Part shown: positions 22,640-32,250 of the stretch, piece after piece
How the letters are laid out: each line of letters begins with the position of its first letter
How positions within the stretch are numbered: the stretch's first letter is position 1
Assembly: GCA_902702965.1 (NCBI GenBank)
Contig: CACRXP010000033.1
Location: forward strand, 1,895,621 to 1,959,620
Length of the DNA stretch: 64,000 bases
Direction of reading: 5' to 3'
Origin: Spirometra erinaceieuropaei
Taxonomy: Eukaryota > Platyhelminthes > Cestoda > Diphyllobothriidea > Diphyllobothriidae
Position numbers and translations under genes: made by a program
The notes under the pieces: model-generated
Told to the model about the DNA's origin: nothing
Seen by the model: the letters and a program-made list of their open reading frames with translations, nothing else
Database searches by the model: none

Positions 22640-23830
22640 ATTAAATAATTCAGAATTGAAGGAACCCCCCCCCCCAACTTCTTTATGGGAAGAGTTTGAT
22701 ACAGTTTTCATATATGCGTATCACAGTTTACATTAATCTTCATATTTAGCGAGTAAATGTCGCTTTCCCACAAACTCTGCAAAATTTTGTTTTCTTTGGC
22801 CATATTTAGTTTCCCCTAAACAGGTTTGACACAAAGCGCAAAATATTATCTACATGGCGCGTAAAGTCCGACTTTCATAGACAACCATCTACTTAGGCAG
22901 AGAACATACAGTCACGTAGGTTCCCATTCATCTAATGACATCCGTGAAGGATGAGGGGATGTCTTCATGAAAACGTCCTTAACTTAATAGTGGAACGCTG
23001 ATTTGGCTCCCAGGCAAATGTAATGAGGATTAACAATCTTCGGTATACCGGTAGCACTTTTGTTGATTAGACACGCATTCTTTCGTCCATGAAGGCGTAA
23101 TGTAGACGGTAGAAACCAATCATAATTTTGATTCCCATTAGAAGTTTCGCCGACAACATACTGAGAATTAAAGTGAGACTGGACGACGCGTTTTCCAGAA
23201 TAACACACATATTGCCATTCGGCAACAAAATGAAGTTTTTGTTCAGTTATTGATTTACCATTTAGACGCAAAGGAAAGTGGGAGTCGATAAATTTATTTC
23301 ATTTTTTAGAACACCAACACCGAATTTTAAGTCGAAGAAGACAACAAGTGGGTTTGTTTCAGAAGATCATTTGCGATTTTTAAAATACTTTTAATAATTC
23401 AAAATGACAAAATGGAAGGAAGGATGATGGTCTAGCCGAACGCACAAAGGAATGTAGAAGGGCATGAAAGTGGTAAGTAAAGACGTACCAAGCAGCCGAC
23501 AAAGGTCCAAGTAAATCTTATAATATTTTGTGCGCAACTCTTTTATTCGACTTTTGAAAGCCGTAGTGGGATTAAAAATGACGTCGATTAGTTCAATAAA
23601 TTTAAAAGAGTGAAGAAGAGAAACAGACACACCGGTGCAGTCCGTCACTATCCTCTTGGACGACTGATCTATATGAGACCCAGCACTCCTTTAAGAGTGA
23701 GTGACACCTGTAAATAAAAAGAGAGCGGTTTGTCACGACTAATTGATGGCATCAGCACGACTGTTTCATGGTATCTGATAAATTTTAATGTTTCAAACAG
23801 CACATCACCGTCATGCAGCTATTGATCATA
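22640..23830. repeat. Dispersed repeat family A, copy 3 (longest)
   Basis: Corresponds block by block to 20-1000 and to 20220-20420. It begins near a run of C (22665-22675) and carries the 'tttgacacaaagcgcaaaat' block, the 'cattcatctaatg' block and the 'taaataaaaagagagcggtt' block. It leads directly into the tandem duplication at 23850. A 95-codon minus-strand ORF (22984-23271) is not recognisable. Confidence 0.55.
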
Positions 23831-23849
23831 CCTGCACACGGACTGCGGT

Positions 23850-24600
23850 CTTACTTGCTTGATAGAGAGGCGAGATAAATAAGCTTTGCATAGTCTTATT
23901 TCCAAGTAGACATCTAAACAGCTGTTCACTGTTTCAGAGCGCACGGTATTCTAGTTTTGGTAGTCTCGGTCTACGATAAATCACTCGGAAAATAATTAAT
24001 CAGTCCACAATTGGAAAAATACTCACGTTGTTCTAGCTGTTACTGTACCATGAACTGTTGTGTAGTGGCCGTGAGAAAAAGCTGTGCATTTTAAGCAGTT
24101 ATTTTACTAAGAAGTAAAAAGGGATTTGTAATTCCTCACGAAATTTCAACATTGCGACGCTGCGTACAGTACGGTTTTATCCTCCATGAGTGTATTTACT
24201 GAGTAATTACTACGTATGCCAAAAGCTAACTAACTAAGGACTTACATGCTAGATAGGGAGGCAACGGACATAATCGTCAAAGTAGATATCTATACAGCCG
24301 TTTATTGTACGTCATACATATAGTTTTGGTAAGTTCATTCCACGTTGAAGCACCCGAAAACAATTTAGTAAGTCAAAAATTAGAGTTAATGCTTGCGTAC
24401 ATTTGGCCGTTACTGTACGATCAACAGTTGCATCGCCGCCGTGAGGACAGAGTTGTGCATCTTAAGCAGTTATTTTAATAAGAGGAATTTGCCATTCCTT
24501 ATAGATGCGCAACTTTGTCACGCTGCGCACTGTACGCTTGTATCCTGAGTGATTGTATTTACGGATTAGTTTATACGTATGCCAATAGATAACCAACGCG
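23850..24600 (+). repeat. Two-unit tandem duplication, period about 391 bp
   Basis: Unit 1 (23850-24240) and unit 2 (24241-about 24600) align throughout. The starts 'cttacttgcttgatagagag' and 'cttacatgctagatagggag' match, as do the interior 'cttaagcagttattttaata' in unit 2 and its counterpart in unit 1, and the ends 'acgtatgccaaaagctaac' and 'acgtatgccaatagataac'. Divergence is substantial, so the duplication is old. A single, more decayed unit start lies at about 1020-1140. Confidence 0.78.
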
Positions 24601-25270
24601 CAGGGCTAATCAAACACATTGTTACTGGCGAACTCAGATGAACTGTCCATCACCAGGGTTCCCGGACGTATGGTCATTAAAATGTTTTATGCACTGCCAT
24701 TATAATGGGCTCTTTCACTCAATCTTATTGTGGGAAATTCATTTAACACATAGACCTACTGCAAAATATGGTGAAATTTTTATTTTTTTAAAACGTTTGT
24801 GCGAGTCTTAGATATTGTATAATGAAATTGACAGCAGTCATGCATGCGGACGCCAAGATGTCACCAAGCAATCTACCATGGCTGTGGATCCTTACGATAC
24901 ATCAGTCGCGTCAATTAAAATTACGATTCTTGTGCAGACTTATGACGAACTCATATCTGTGGGCTACCAATATCATCCAAAGCCGAACACTGTCTCACCC
25001 ATGCACCCGCGAAGCTGAATGCTGCTCACCTGAACAGCAACGACCGATCAGTCCACCGGCTGACGTGGGAGGGGCCAAGCGGCACGTTGATTTGACCACA
25101 ACTAAGCCGACGCCAAAGGGAACAAAGTTCACGCAGGCCTATCAGCGGTCAGCTCCGGGGAGGTCTAAGCCAGTCAGCGGCAAACAGGCAGCTCAAAGTT
25201 CGTGCGTCCAGCACGGCTATAATACGAGGCAAGCGGCAAGACTGAATAACTCAAGACCCGCAAGTGCAAC
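24601..25270. other. Leader to a PLE tail; no gene assigned
   Basis: A 154-codon ORF (24822-25286, plus) ends inside the hammerhead motif. Its second half is more GC-rich and hydrophilic ('GYNTRQAARLNN') and may be 3' sequence of the PLE whose tail follows, but no PLE domain is visible. Confidence 0.35.
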
Positions 25271-25272
25271 AA

Positions 25273-25330
25273 TTACGCTACTCTGATGATGGAAACGAGG
25301 AAGTTTCCGAAACGTCAGTTCGAATACAAG
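25273..25330 (+). ncRNA. Hammerhead-like ribozyme motif (PLE-associated), intact
   Basis: Catalytic box CTGATGA at 25283-25289. Stem II is GGAAAC (25291-25296) with loop GAGGAA and GTTTCC (25303-25308). GAAA follows at 25309-25312. Stem III is only the self-complementary ACGT (25312-25315), then C17 at 25316, so cleavage would fall between 25316 and 25317. Stem I starts ACT/AGT. Stem II and stem I differ in sequence from the copies at 32124 and 59505 yet still pair. One extra T stands between the first box and stem II in all copies, so activity is not certain. Confidence 0.72.
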
Positions 25331-25386
25331 ATGGTCCATGGATTCGCCCTCTCTTCTTCTTCGTCTTCTTCGGGAGATGATGAACG

Positions 25387-25388
<2 letters not shown>

Positions 25389-25426
<38 letters not shown>
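25389..25426. repeat. (AT)n microsatellite
   Basis: Nineteen AT repeats directly after the PLE tail, which itself contains interrupted TTC repeats (25350-25372). Similar AT runs border each repeat block up to 26560. Confidence 0.95.
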
Positions 25427-25428
<2 letters not shown>

Positions 25429-26090
25429 ATCAGGAATGGGCGCACACCGATCTATTGGCTTCACAAAGCAAACAAGCTCCGTATGTGTGGCAAAGGTCAC
25501 GAACAGGCAACCAATTACCAGGCCGAAGTCGGCCAAGTCATAATAGCAGCGAGGAGGGACGACAGAGAATGCGGGTAGATTGATACAGCACTGTTTCGGG
25601 CTTATTCTGCCTTCATTCAGCCAATCATAACCCTGACCACCAGCAGCTGAGACCAGAAACACAAACATGCGCACAGACGCACCTGGCGCAGTCGGTCCAC
25701 CACTGAGGCCTACCAGATGGGTCATAAGCACTTCATCGAACCGAAGTTCATCAGTGCCTCGCCACCTGTCATTCTCTGTCGCTGCAGATCGGGTATTTGT
25801 GAAGCCAATAGATCGGTGTGCGCCCATTCCTGATTGATAAATACCCGATCTGCAGCGACAGAGAATGACAGGTGGCGAGGCACTGATGAACTTCGGTTCG
25901 ATGAAGTGCTTATGACCCATCTGGTAGGCCTCAGTGGTGGACCGACTGCGCCAGGTGCGTCTGTGCGCATGTTTGTGTTTCTGGTCTCAGCTGCTGGTGG
26001 TCAGGGTTATGATTGGCTGAATGAAGGCAGAATAAGCCCGAAACAGTGCTGTATCAATCTACCCGCATTCTCTGTCGTCCCTCCTCGCTG
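25427..26090. repeat. Rearranged repeat with a perfect 252-bp inverted repeat
   Basis: The arms 25547-25798 and 25839-26090 are reverse complements with no mismatch seen. The 40-bp spacer (25799-25838) is itself the exact reverse complement of 25425-25464. Long mirrored ORFs on both strands are a by-product. The sequence of one half reappears in divergent, shortened form at 26318-26540. Confidence 0.93.
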
Positions 26091-26109
26091 ATATATATAT
26101 ATATATTTA

Positions 26110-26317
26110 ATGTTAGGGGGCGCTCACCGATCGTTCATACGGAACTCACTCGTTCCGTTGTGCCTTATGGACTCTCTCTCTCGAGCCCAACCAGCAGCCG
26201 CACAGCGGCGCATGATATATAGGCAGAATAGTATTACCGACAAAGACAAGGGAGACCAGTCTCCCTTGTCTTTGTCGGTAATACTATTCTGCCTATATAT
26301 ATATTTATATATATATA
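26110..26317 (+). mobile_element. SINE body fragment ending in an 86-bp perfect palindrome
   Basis: 26110-26215 matches the SINE body at 13430-13545. From 26215 to 26300 the sequence is a perfect inverted repeat about a two-base centre (26257-26258): 'aggcagaatagtattaccga' on the left is mirrored on the right, with 'gggagac' and 'gtctccc' meeting in the middle. AT repeats follow. Confidence 0.9.
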
Positions 26318-26557
26318 TTCACTCAGGAATGGGCGCACACAGATCCATTGGCTTCCCGAAGCAAGCACGTTTCGTATGGGCGATAGGGGCCACGAACAGT
26401 CATCCACCTACCAGGCCGAAGTCGGCCAAGCTATGATAGTAGAGGGAAGACGACAGTGTCTGGGGTGTAGATTGACACAGCAAACAAGCCCAAAACAGTG
26501 CAGTATCAATTTACCCCCCAGACTCTGTCGTATCCCCTCTGATATATATATATATAT
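26318..26557 (+). repeat. Second copy of the AT-bordered repeat, internally shortened
   Basis: Starts 'cactcaggaatgggcgcaca', like 25427, and runs through 'accaggccgaagtcggccaa', like 25517. It then carries a short imperfect inverted repeat (about 26440-26475 against 26500-26535) and ends in AT repeats (26542-26557). The same inverted-arm organisation as the large repeat is present with the arms cut down, so both derive from one element whose end folds back. Confidence 0.75.
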
Positions 26558-26748
26558 GCAGAATGGCATTACCGACAAAGACAAGGAAGACTAGAATGGC
26601 CATTTCTGTCTTATAAGCCAAACCCGATATCTGGTCAACCCGAGGCTCGAATTGGCGACATGTTTGTTAGAAGTCCATGCCTATAACTACTGGGCCACGA
26701 GCCCGTTGCCCTGTCGTTTTCGAACGGGAATATACAATGGTAGGGGGC
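26558..26748 (-). mobile_element. tRNA-derived SINE (Arg-type head), copy 3
   Basis: The tRNA-like head on the minus strand lies at 26636-26708: A-box 'tggcccagtagttatagg' and B-box region 'caattcgagcctcggg'. It is collinear with 13260-13430. The outer end 'gcagaatggcattaccgaca' is the same sequence that forms the palindrome at 26221. Confidence 0.75.
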
Positions 26749-26912
26749 GCTCACCGGTCGTTTTTACGGAACTAACTTCCTTGTCTTTGTCGGCAATGTC
26801 ATTCTGCCTATAACATGCGCCGATGTGCGGCTGCCGGTTGGGCTCGAGACAGCTAGCTCATAAGGCACAACGGAAGACGTTAGTTCCGTAAGAACGATCG
26901 GTGAGCGTTCCA
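26746..26912. repeat. Inverted continuation of SINE copy 3
   Basis: Arms of about 30 bp ('gcgctcaccggtcg' with 'acggaactaac' on the left; 'gttagttccgt' with 'cgatcggtgagcg' on the right) enclose a reverse-complement copy of the SINE body (26777-26880 against 26140-26245). It abuts the 5' edge of a PLE fragment. Confidence 0.75.
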
Positions 26913-28225
26913 TACCCTTTGACTAAATGGCTCTTCCGACGCCTGAGGTCTCTCACCTCGGACGCGGGCACGACGGTCTGTTCAGCGACTCAGTTCCTGG
27001 AGCGGATCAAAGGGTTGAGACTTACCGAAGACGAGGTCATTGTGTCATTCGACGTAACTTCTCTTTTCACCTCGATTCCGCAAGACCTGGCAGTCGAAAC
27101 GGTCAGCGAGCTGCTCGAGAGTCAGTACGACGAGATGGATGTGACGGTCAAACGGAGACATCTAGTCCAATTGCTAAGATTCTGCCTGAAGACGTACTTT
27201 AACTTTGAAGGCATGACCTGCGAGCAGGCCAAGGGGACGCCAATGGGATCACTGCTCTCGGGCTTCATCGCAGAGGCAGTTCTCCAAAAAGTAGAGACCC
27301 TCGTTTTCTCAACACATAAGCCGAAATTTTGGGCTCGATATGTCGATGATACCTTCGTTATCATTAAACGACAAATGGTCAAGGAATTCCATGATGTCCT
27401 GAACTCTGTTTTCCCTGACATCCAGTTCACATTAGAGGCGAAAGCCAACAAGCAACTGCCGTTCCTGGACGTTCTCATCCATCGAAAACCCAACGGGCAC
27501 CTTAAAACGACGGTATATAGGAAGGCCACTAATACACGCCAAATCCTGAGATACCACAGTAAGCACCCGTTAGGTCAAAACGCAGTTGTGTGCGAACACT
27601 GTACAGAAGGGCAGAAACACACTGCAGCGAGCCGGATGACAGAAGGTCAGAACTACGCTACCTCCAGCGCCTCTTCATGGGCAACAGGTATACTTACAAT
27701 TTCTTCGAAGGTGGCAGACAGGCCGAACCGAGCCGACGTTTGGTGCCAGAACGACCAAAAATATGGCGGGCGCTTCCATACATCGACGGCGTTTTTGAGG
27801 CGGTCACCCGTCTCTGAAGACCGCTGGGGATCCGCATCGCCCACCGACCGGAGTCAACAGTTCAACATCTAGTCATGAGACATAAGGCCCCTCTGTCACT
27901 AGGAGTAACCACGAACGTCATCTACTGGATTCAGTGTAACTCCTGCGAAGTCAAGTACATTGGGGAGACCGGCAAACGGGTACAGACCCGTGTTAGAGAA
28001 CACATTAGGGCAGTAAGGCGAATGGACCCTTTGTCTCTGGCAGCCGAACACTACGGCGATTCCGGACACTCGTTCGCCTTTCAGTATGCCCTAATTATGG
28101 GCCGATGAAAGGATTGCATAGCCAGGGAAAAAATTCAAGCTTAGCACACAGGGACAAAATTCATCAACCGATGTGTGGCTCTTCCCGCTGCCTACCAAGA
28201 ATCTTCGGCACAGCTCAGTAATTAA
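26905..28225 (+). pseudogene. Penelope-like element, RT plus GIY-YIG, 5'-truncated and broken
   Basis: The RT core is clear. Motif A is 'VSFDVTSLFTSIP', motif B 'KGTPMGSLLSGF', and motif C 'RYVDDTFVII', followed by the thumb 'LPFLDVLIHR'. A GIY-YIG endonuclease follows ('VIYWIQCNSC', 'KYIGETGKRVQTRVREH') and ends 'FINRCVALPAAYQ'. PLEs use the nuclease to nick DNA and the RT to copy their RNA at telomeres or other sites. The start of the gene is missing (homology begins near 26910). A frameshift lies near 27575-27585, and in-frame stops lie at 27815, 28106 and about 28142. The protein differs strongly from the element at 57093, so it is another PLE family. It is not functional. Confidence 0.88.
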
Positions 28226-28229
28226 ATGA

Positions 28230-28850
28230 GCAGACGTGCACCAAGGCAAAACATGAATCCACACATGAGCGAGTAAATGGATGATAAAAACTCAGAAAAA
28301 CCTCGACCGTGTTCCGAAGGAAGCACAATTGTCACTACAGCCGGTCCAAAACCTTGAAATATGTATATGACCAGAATAAGCCTGTGCAACAGTAATGGCC
28401 ATCTATGCCTTCTTCTGCGAGTACTACAGTCGTGCTCCTATTATATGCCCAGACATACGTGCGATTTTGTTTCGCCGTGGTCATTGCAAATGTTTCCGGA
28501 TGTAGTAATTAGCACTTGCAGTTTCAGACACATTTGCTTTGCCGCAGTCATAAGCAGACTGTGGAGGTGGTGTCGAATTTTTCACTGAAAGAGGCATCTC
28601 TGAAACCTACACGGATATTCCACTCTGGACCCGTATGTGTCGCACTGTCAGGTCGGAAACTGGACTTTAGAAATCGACGAGTCTGTCATGGGAGTTGAGC
28701 ACAATAGTCATTTCCAGGCACCGCCTTAATATAAATAGTCGTCCTCTCTGCGAGTATTCCAAACCTCATGTCGTGTTGCAATGAATAATTTCTATATTAG
28801 TGACAACTGTAACTCAGTCAGATGTGAATGACTGAATGTATTATGCGAAG
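28230..28850. other. No gene seen
   Basis: Between two PLE fragments; only chance ORFs. Confidence 0.4.
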
Positions 28851-28854
28851 ATGG

Positions 28855-28995
28855 AGACACCATCGCTGGATCAAGAGCCTGACGTTACGGATCCTTACTC
28901 GAATCCATCATCAGATAAGGGAAGCGGATCGCCCAGGTGTTGCAGCATTTATAGGATGTAAAAGCTAAGTCGTTACATCCCCATCACAGTTGGCA
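28855..28995 (-). mobile_element. PLE 3' end on the minus strand, hammerhead damaged, cut by the gap
   Basis: Read on the minus strand, this is the 3' region of the same family as 31504-31610 ('catcctataaatgctgc' against 'catcctataaataccgc'). It then has CTGATGA (28908-28914), a stem II GGATTC/GGATCC, and GTAACGTC where GAAACGTC is required. The A-to-T change hits a catalytic position, and the 'taataaag' stem I segment is deleted. The element body would lie in the N run to the right. Confidence 0.7.
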
Positions 28996-29078
28996 NNNNN
29001 NNNNNNNNNNNNNNNNNNNNNNNNNNNNNNNNNNNNNNNNNNNNNNNNNNNNNNNNNNNNNNNNNNNNNNNNNNNNNN
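28996..29078. other. Assembly gap (83 N)
   Basis: Unknown bases. The PLE fragment on its left stops exactly at the gap, which suggests that the assembly broke in a repeat. The stated length may be an estimate. Confidence 0.99.
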
Positions 29079-29355
29079 ATTCACCTGTTACATTATATGC
29101 CAGCGTGGTAGCAGCGACTGAATCACGCCTACAATTTAGATTCCTGAGACGCCGATTCTATGCAAGTCCGTCGGTTTAGTGCAATCATGAAATCTACATG
29201 AATTGTAATCTTTACTGATTAATCACAGTCAGATATGGTTCAGTCACATGCAAAAAATCAAACTCATATACGCCAAGGCTTAAAGTGTAGCCAAAAAATG
29301 GATGAACGCGTAATTCGTATGTGTGACCTTTCCCAGACGTTATTTGAATGACAGA
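29079..29355. repeat. Dispersed repeat family B, copy 2
   Basis: Aligns with 5035-5310 in the same orientation. Its left end is hidden by the gap. Confidence 0.55.
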
Positions 29356-29359
29356 TATA

Positions 29360-31490
29360 TGGCTGCCCGAACAGGATGACGCCTTGTTTCTCGTGCTTCC
29401 TAGGTTTCCACTGTTCCTTTTTGTCAGATGTTATATCAGGTTTGTGTTTTGCCAAATTTTTTTATGGAATTGTTTTTGTGATTTTTAAGTCCAATTTGTT
29501 TTATTTTTGTATATTCATTTTCTACCATAATATTTATTGTCCGCCCTGGAATTGATTTATATAGCGGTATACCCACTTCTTTAAGCGGTATTTCAACTGA
29601 TGTTTGACAGCCGAATGGTGTTGAATTATTTGCTGTTCTGCCTTGTGCTCTCAGTATTTTATCATTTAATGCACCCTAAATCTACTCCAGCTCATCCTTC
29701 TCCAAATGATTTGTGCAGCATTCGACTGTCAGCTTCTGTTTAACATTGGCAAACTGTGTCTTCCTTAATGCACCATTTTTTGGAAGAGCGTTTGTAAAAA
29801 CTGGCAGATGATCCGTCTCGCCTTTGTATTTACTATTTCGTCTAATAACGTCGACCTTCTCTATTTTCTTGTCTCACAATTTCAGATGGACCGCGCAGTT
29901 CCCACATGGGAATGCATCTCAATCTCATTGCCTGTTCAACTTCTTGATCACCCAATTTAACCTACTCGGAAGCGTTCGTTAGCGCGCAGCCAAGCTAGGA
30001 AGTTCATAATACCCATTACCCTACCGTTACTTATAATAATGGAGGATATGAAATTTATATATGTCCATTTTCCTTACATTACCTGAGCCAAACTTCTTTA
30101 TACATTACAAGCAAGGTAAAATACTGCAATTTATAAATGTTACGTTCAGATTCAAACAAACTCACTGCTTTCGTCTCCGAAAACGAAGCTAGAGACGAGG
30201 ATTAGACCGAGGACTTGAAACCACATGAAATAAAACAAAATCCCTTTTTAGTACAGAACACTGATTATATATCAAACCAGTAAAGGATTTTCCCAACAAG
30301 CACACGTCACTACCGATTTAGGCGAATAGGATTCAAGCGTAACAAGAAAAACTCAGTAAATGCTTACAGCTAGTCGTTTTTTTAACACGTACTCGCCAAC
30401 CTACGAAAACAGAGCTGCCTGTATAATCTCGGGAGACTGTTTTCGAAGGAAGAAAAAAGGAAAATCACTGAGTTCTCAAAAAACCCCTATTTCCGCTACA
30501 CTTGAACTGTCTTTCTAGAACTGTGACACAGTAAACTGTATCGTAAATATTCCAGCTTCTTAAGAGCAGTAAATTTTTTTAACAGATTTCGCGCGCCGCT
30601 GCATGCCTTGCATTTTCGAAGCGCGATCGAAATACAGGCAAAAACCTTACTCTCCCATCTTATTAAATTGCACATTTTAGGCACTTCAATAAAGTACCTG
30701 TCTTAAAAACCGAAAATAATCTTCATTGGTCTTCAACCAAGCATTTAAGTAAGATAAGAAATTATTTTCAAAATTAACCTTTAATTGGGCTTCAAAATGC
30801 CAATTCCGTAATCTGTCAAATTCTGTGCCTCAGTCGCAAGTTCTCCCCATGAGTTTAGTGTGTCTTAATTCCTCTCGGACATAAGACAGTCGTCAGCGTC
30901 AGGTTACCGTTCCTGTCTATAGCCAACTCGTGGACGAAAGAATTCCAATGTTTACGAAAATGCGGGCACATTTTTGAGAATTTTACCTGTGCGTAAAAAA
31001 CATTAATTTACTAGCATGTTAATTATATCACAACTTGCACTTAATACCCTCTAATTACAACAGCTTGAGAAATAATGTCAGTAATAGCTACCGATAGAAT
31101 GCATAAATTATGAAGGCTCTTTCAATAGGCTTTTCACGGAGGGCAGAAACTGACATTTCATTTGAGTGAAAATGAAATTGGGCACTAAAAATTTCGGGTT
31201 GCAGGACGTAGACATTAACAGTTAATTAGAGCAGGCTGCTATCGACAAGATCATTTTTGCGAAAATGACAGCCGAATGTATTCATTAAGCTATACTCTCA
31301 GAGTTTGAGCTTTATTTACAAGCAAAGGAATAGAAATGACGGATGTTAAGTAGTTGGGTTTTTTTCTGTTAGTTCTCGTTATGCACGTGGTTCCTTCTAC
31401 AAAATTATAAAGAACTAAAAGCAAAATGTTAACCTTGTCCCGAGCAAAAATGAGGATCTTTTTTTGAAAATCTTCGTTATACTCGACGGA
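29360..31490. other. No gene seen
   Basis: AT-rich, non-coding, no recognisable repeats. Confidence 0.4.
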
Positions 31491-31540
31491 AGCCTGCATC
31501 TTTTGAAGAAGGAGACACGATCGCCGGGACAAGAGCTTTA

Positions 31541-31590
31541 TTAGCCTGACGTTTCGGATTCCTACTCGAATCCATCATCAGAGACAAAAG
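31541..31590 (-). ncRNA. Hammerhead-like ribozyme motif, intact (minus strand)
   Basis: On the minus strand: CTGATGA (31575-31581), stem II GGATTC/GAATCC with loop GAGTAG, then GAAACGTC (31548-31555) with self-complementary ACGT as stem III and C17 at 31548, followed by AGG. Stem I starts TCT/AGG with one G-T pair, then G-C. It is nearly identical to the copy at 32124. Confidence 0.72.
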
Positions 31591-31660
31591 AGCAGAAACG
31601 GTGGTTGTTGCACAAGGGGCTGCGGTATTTATAGGATGCAGCAGCCATGCTACCGCCTGC

Positions 31661-32095
31661 CTATGAACGTTCACGGCTTCCCCCTTCATCCGGGATTGTC
31701 ACACTTGGGGTGATCATTGCTTGATGGCCGACATTCGAGTCGATAATTGCCGCAATTTCATCACGTGCGTTGGATGTTGGCGTGATGATTGCTCGACCAT
31801 CTGATGCGTTGACCCGGGTGTTGGGACGAGTGTTCACCAGTGCGCTTCCCGCGTGGCCAATTACTCCGCCTAGACGAAGTCTCAGCACGCTGTATTGAAT
31901 GGGAAGATCGTTGCACTTGTTGATGGACTGGAGGCCAGTAAACCATGATTGCAGTAGCTCTCGGCTCACTCGGTTGTCACCTATTGCGAGAATTTCGGCC
32001 TCATCGAATTTAAATGTGTGGCCGGGTCTCGTCGAATGAGCCGCAACTTGAGAGCTGGCGTCATTTCTGCGCACCGCTGCCGCGTGTTCGGCCAT
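31661..32095 (-). pseudogene. PLE GIY-YIG C-terminal fragment
   Basis: A 144-codon open frame. 'AAAVRRNDASSQVAAHSTRP' aligns with 'LAVRRGDALSQVAAHTYEM' of the PLE at 57093, followed by 'GHTFKFDEAEILA', 'SRELLQSWFTG', 'SINKCNDLPIQY' and 'LRLRLGG'. The catalytic first half (GIY...YIG) is absent because the inverted repeat starts there. A tail of about 70 residues after the domain has no counterpart in the other element. It is a fragment of a family distinct from the 57093 element. Confidence 0.78.
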
Positions 32096-32112
32096 TCTTG
32101 TTCACGTTTCTG

Positions 32113-32172
32113 CTCTTTTGTCTCTGATGATGGATTCGAGTAGGAATCCGAAACGTCAGGCTAATAAAGCTC
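32113..32172 (+). ncRNA. Hammerhead-like ribozyme motif, intact (plus strand)
   Basis: CTGATGA at 32124-32130; stem II GGATTC (32132-32137), loop GAGTAG, GAATCC (32144-32149); GAAA at 32150-32153; ACGT at 32153-32156; C17 at 32157. The predicted cleavage lies between 32157 and 32158. It faces away from the copy at 31541-31590, with the GIY-YIG fragment between them. Confidence 0.74.
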
Positions 32173-32250
32173 TTGTTCCGGCGATCATGTCTCCTTCTTC
32201 AAGACTACTTCCTGGGACTCGGCTCTTCGCTTCTATTTGCCTGCATCTTT

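Larger units (their letters stand above)
31492..32250 (-). mobile_element. Short composite PLE insertion with 12-bp target-site duplication
   Basis: The 12-mer GCCTGCATCTTT occurs at 31492-31503 and again at 32239-32250, directly flanking 31504-32238. Read on the minus strand, the insert is: an inverted terminal fragment (32238-32101) with a hammerhead motif facing outward, then the C-terminal part of the GIY-YIG domain, a 3' UTR, a second hammerhead motif, and a tail ending 'ccttcttcaa'. The outer 98 bp of each side are reverse complements with only about three mismatches. The inverted fragment runs about 48 bp past the tail sequence, into what is the start of a following unit, so the template was a head-to-tail dimer. 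The RT is lost by 5' truncation. Confidence 0.85.

Noticed and set aside
25426..26091. Mirrored ORFs of 164 and 85 codons on opposite strands
   Set aside because: Both result from the perfect inverted repeat; no protein motif is present.
27122..27529. 135-codon minus-strand ORF
   Set aside because: Antisense shadow of the PLE reverse transcriptase at 26905-28225.
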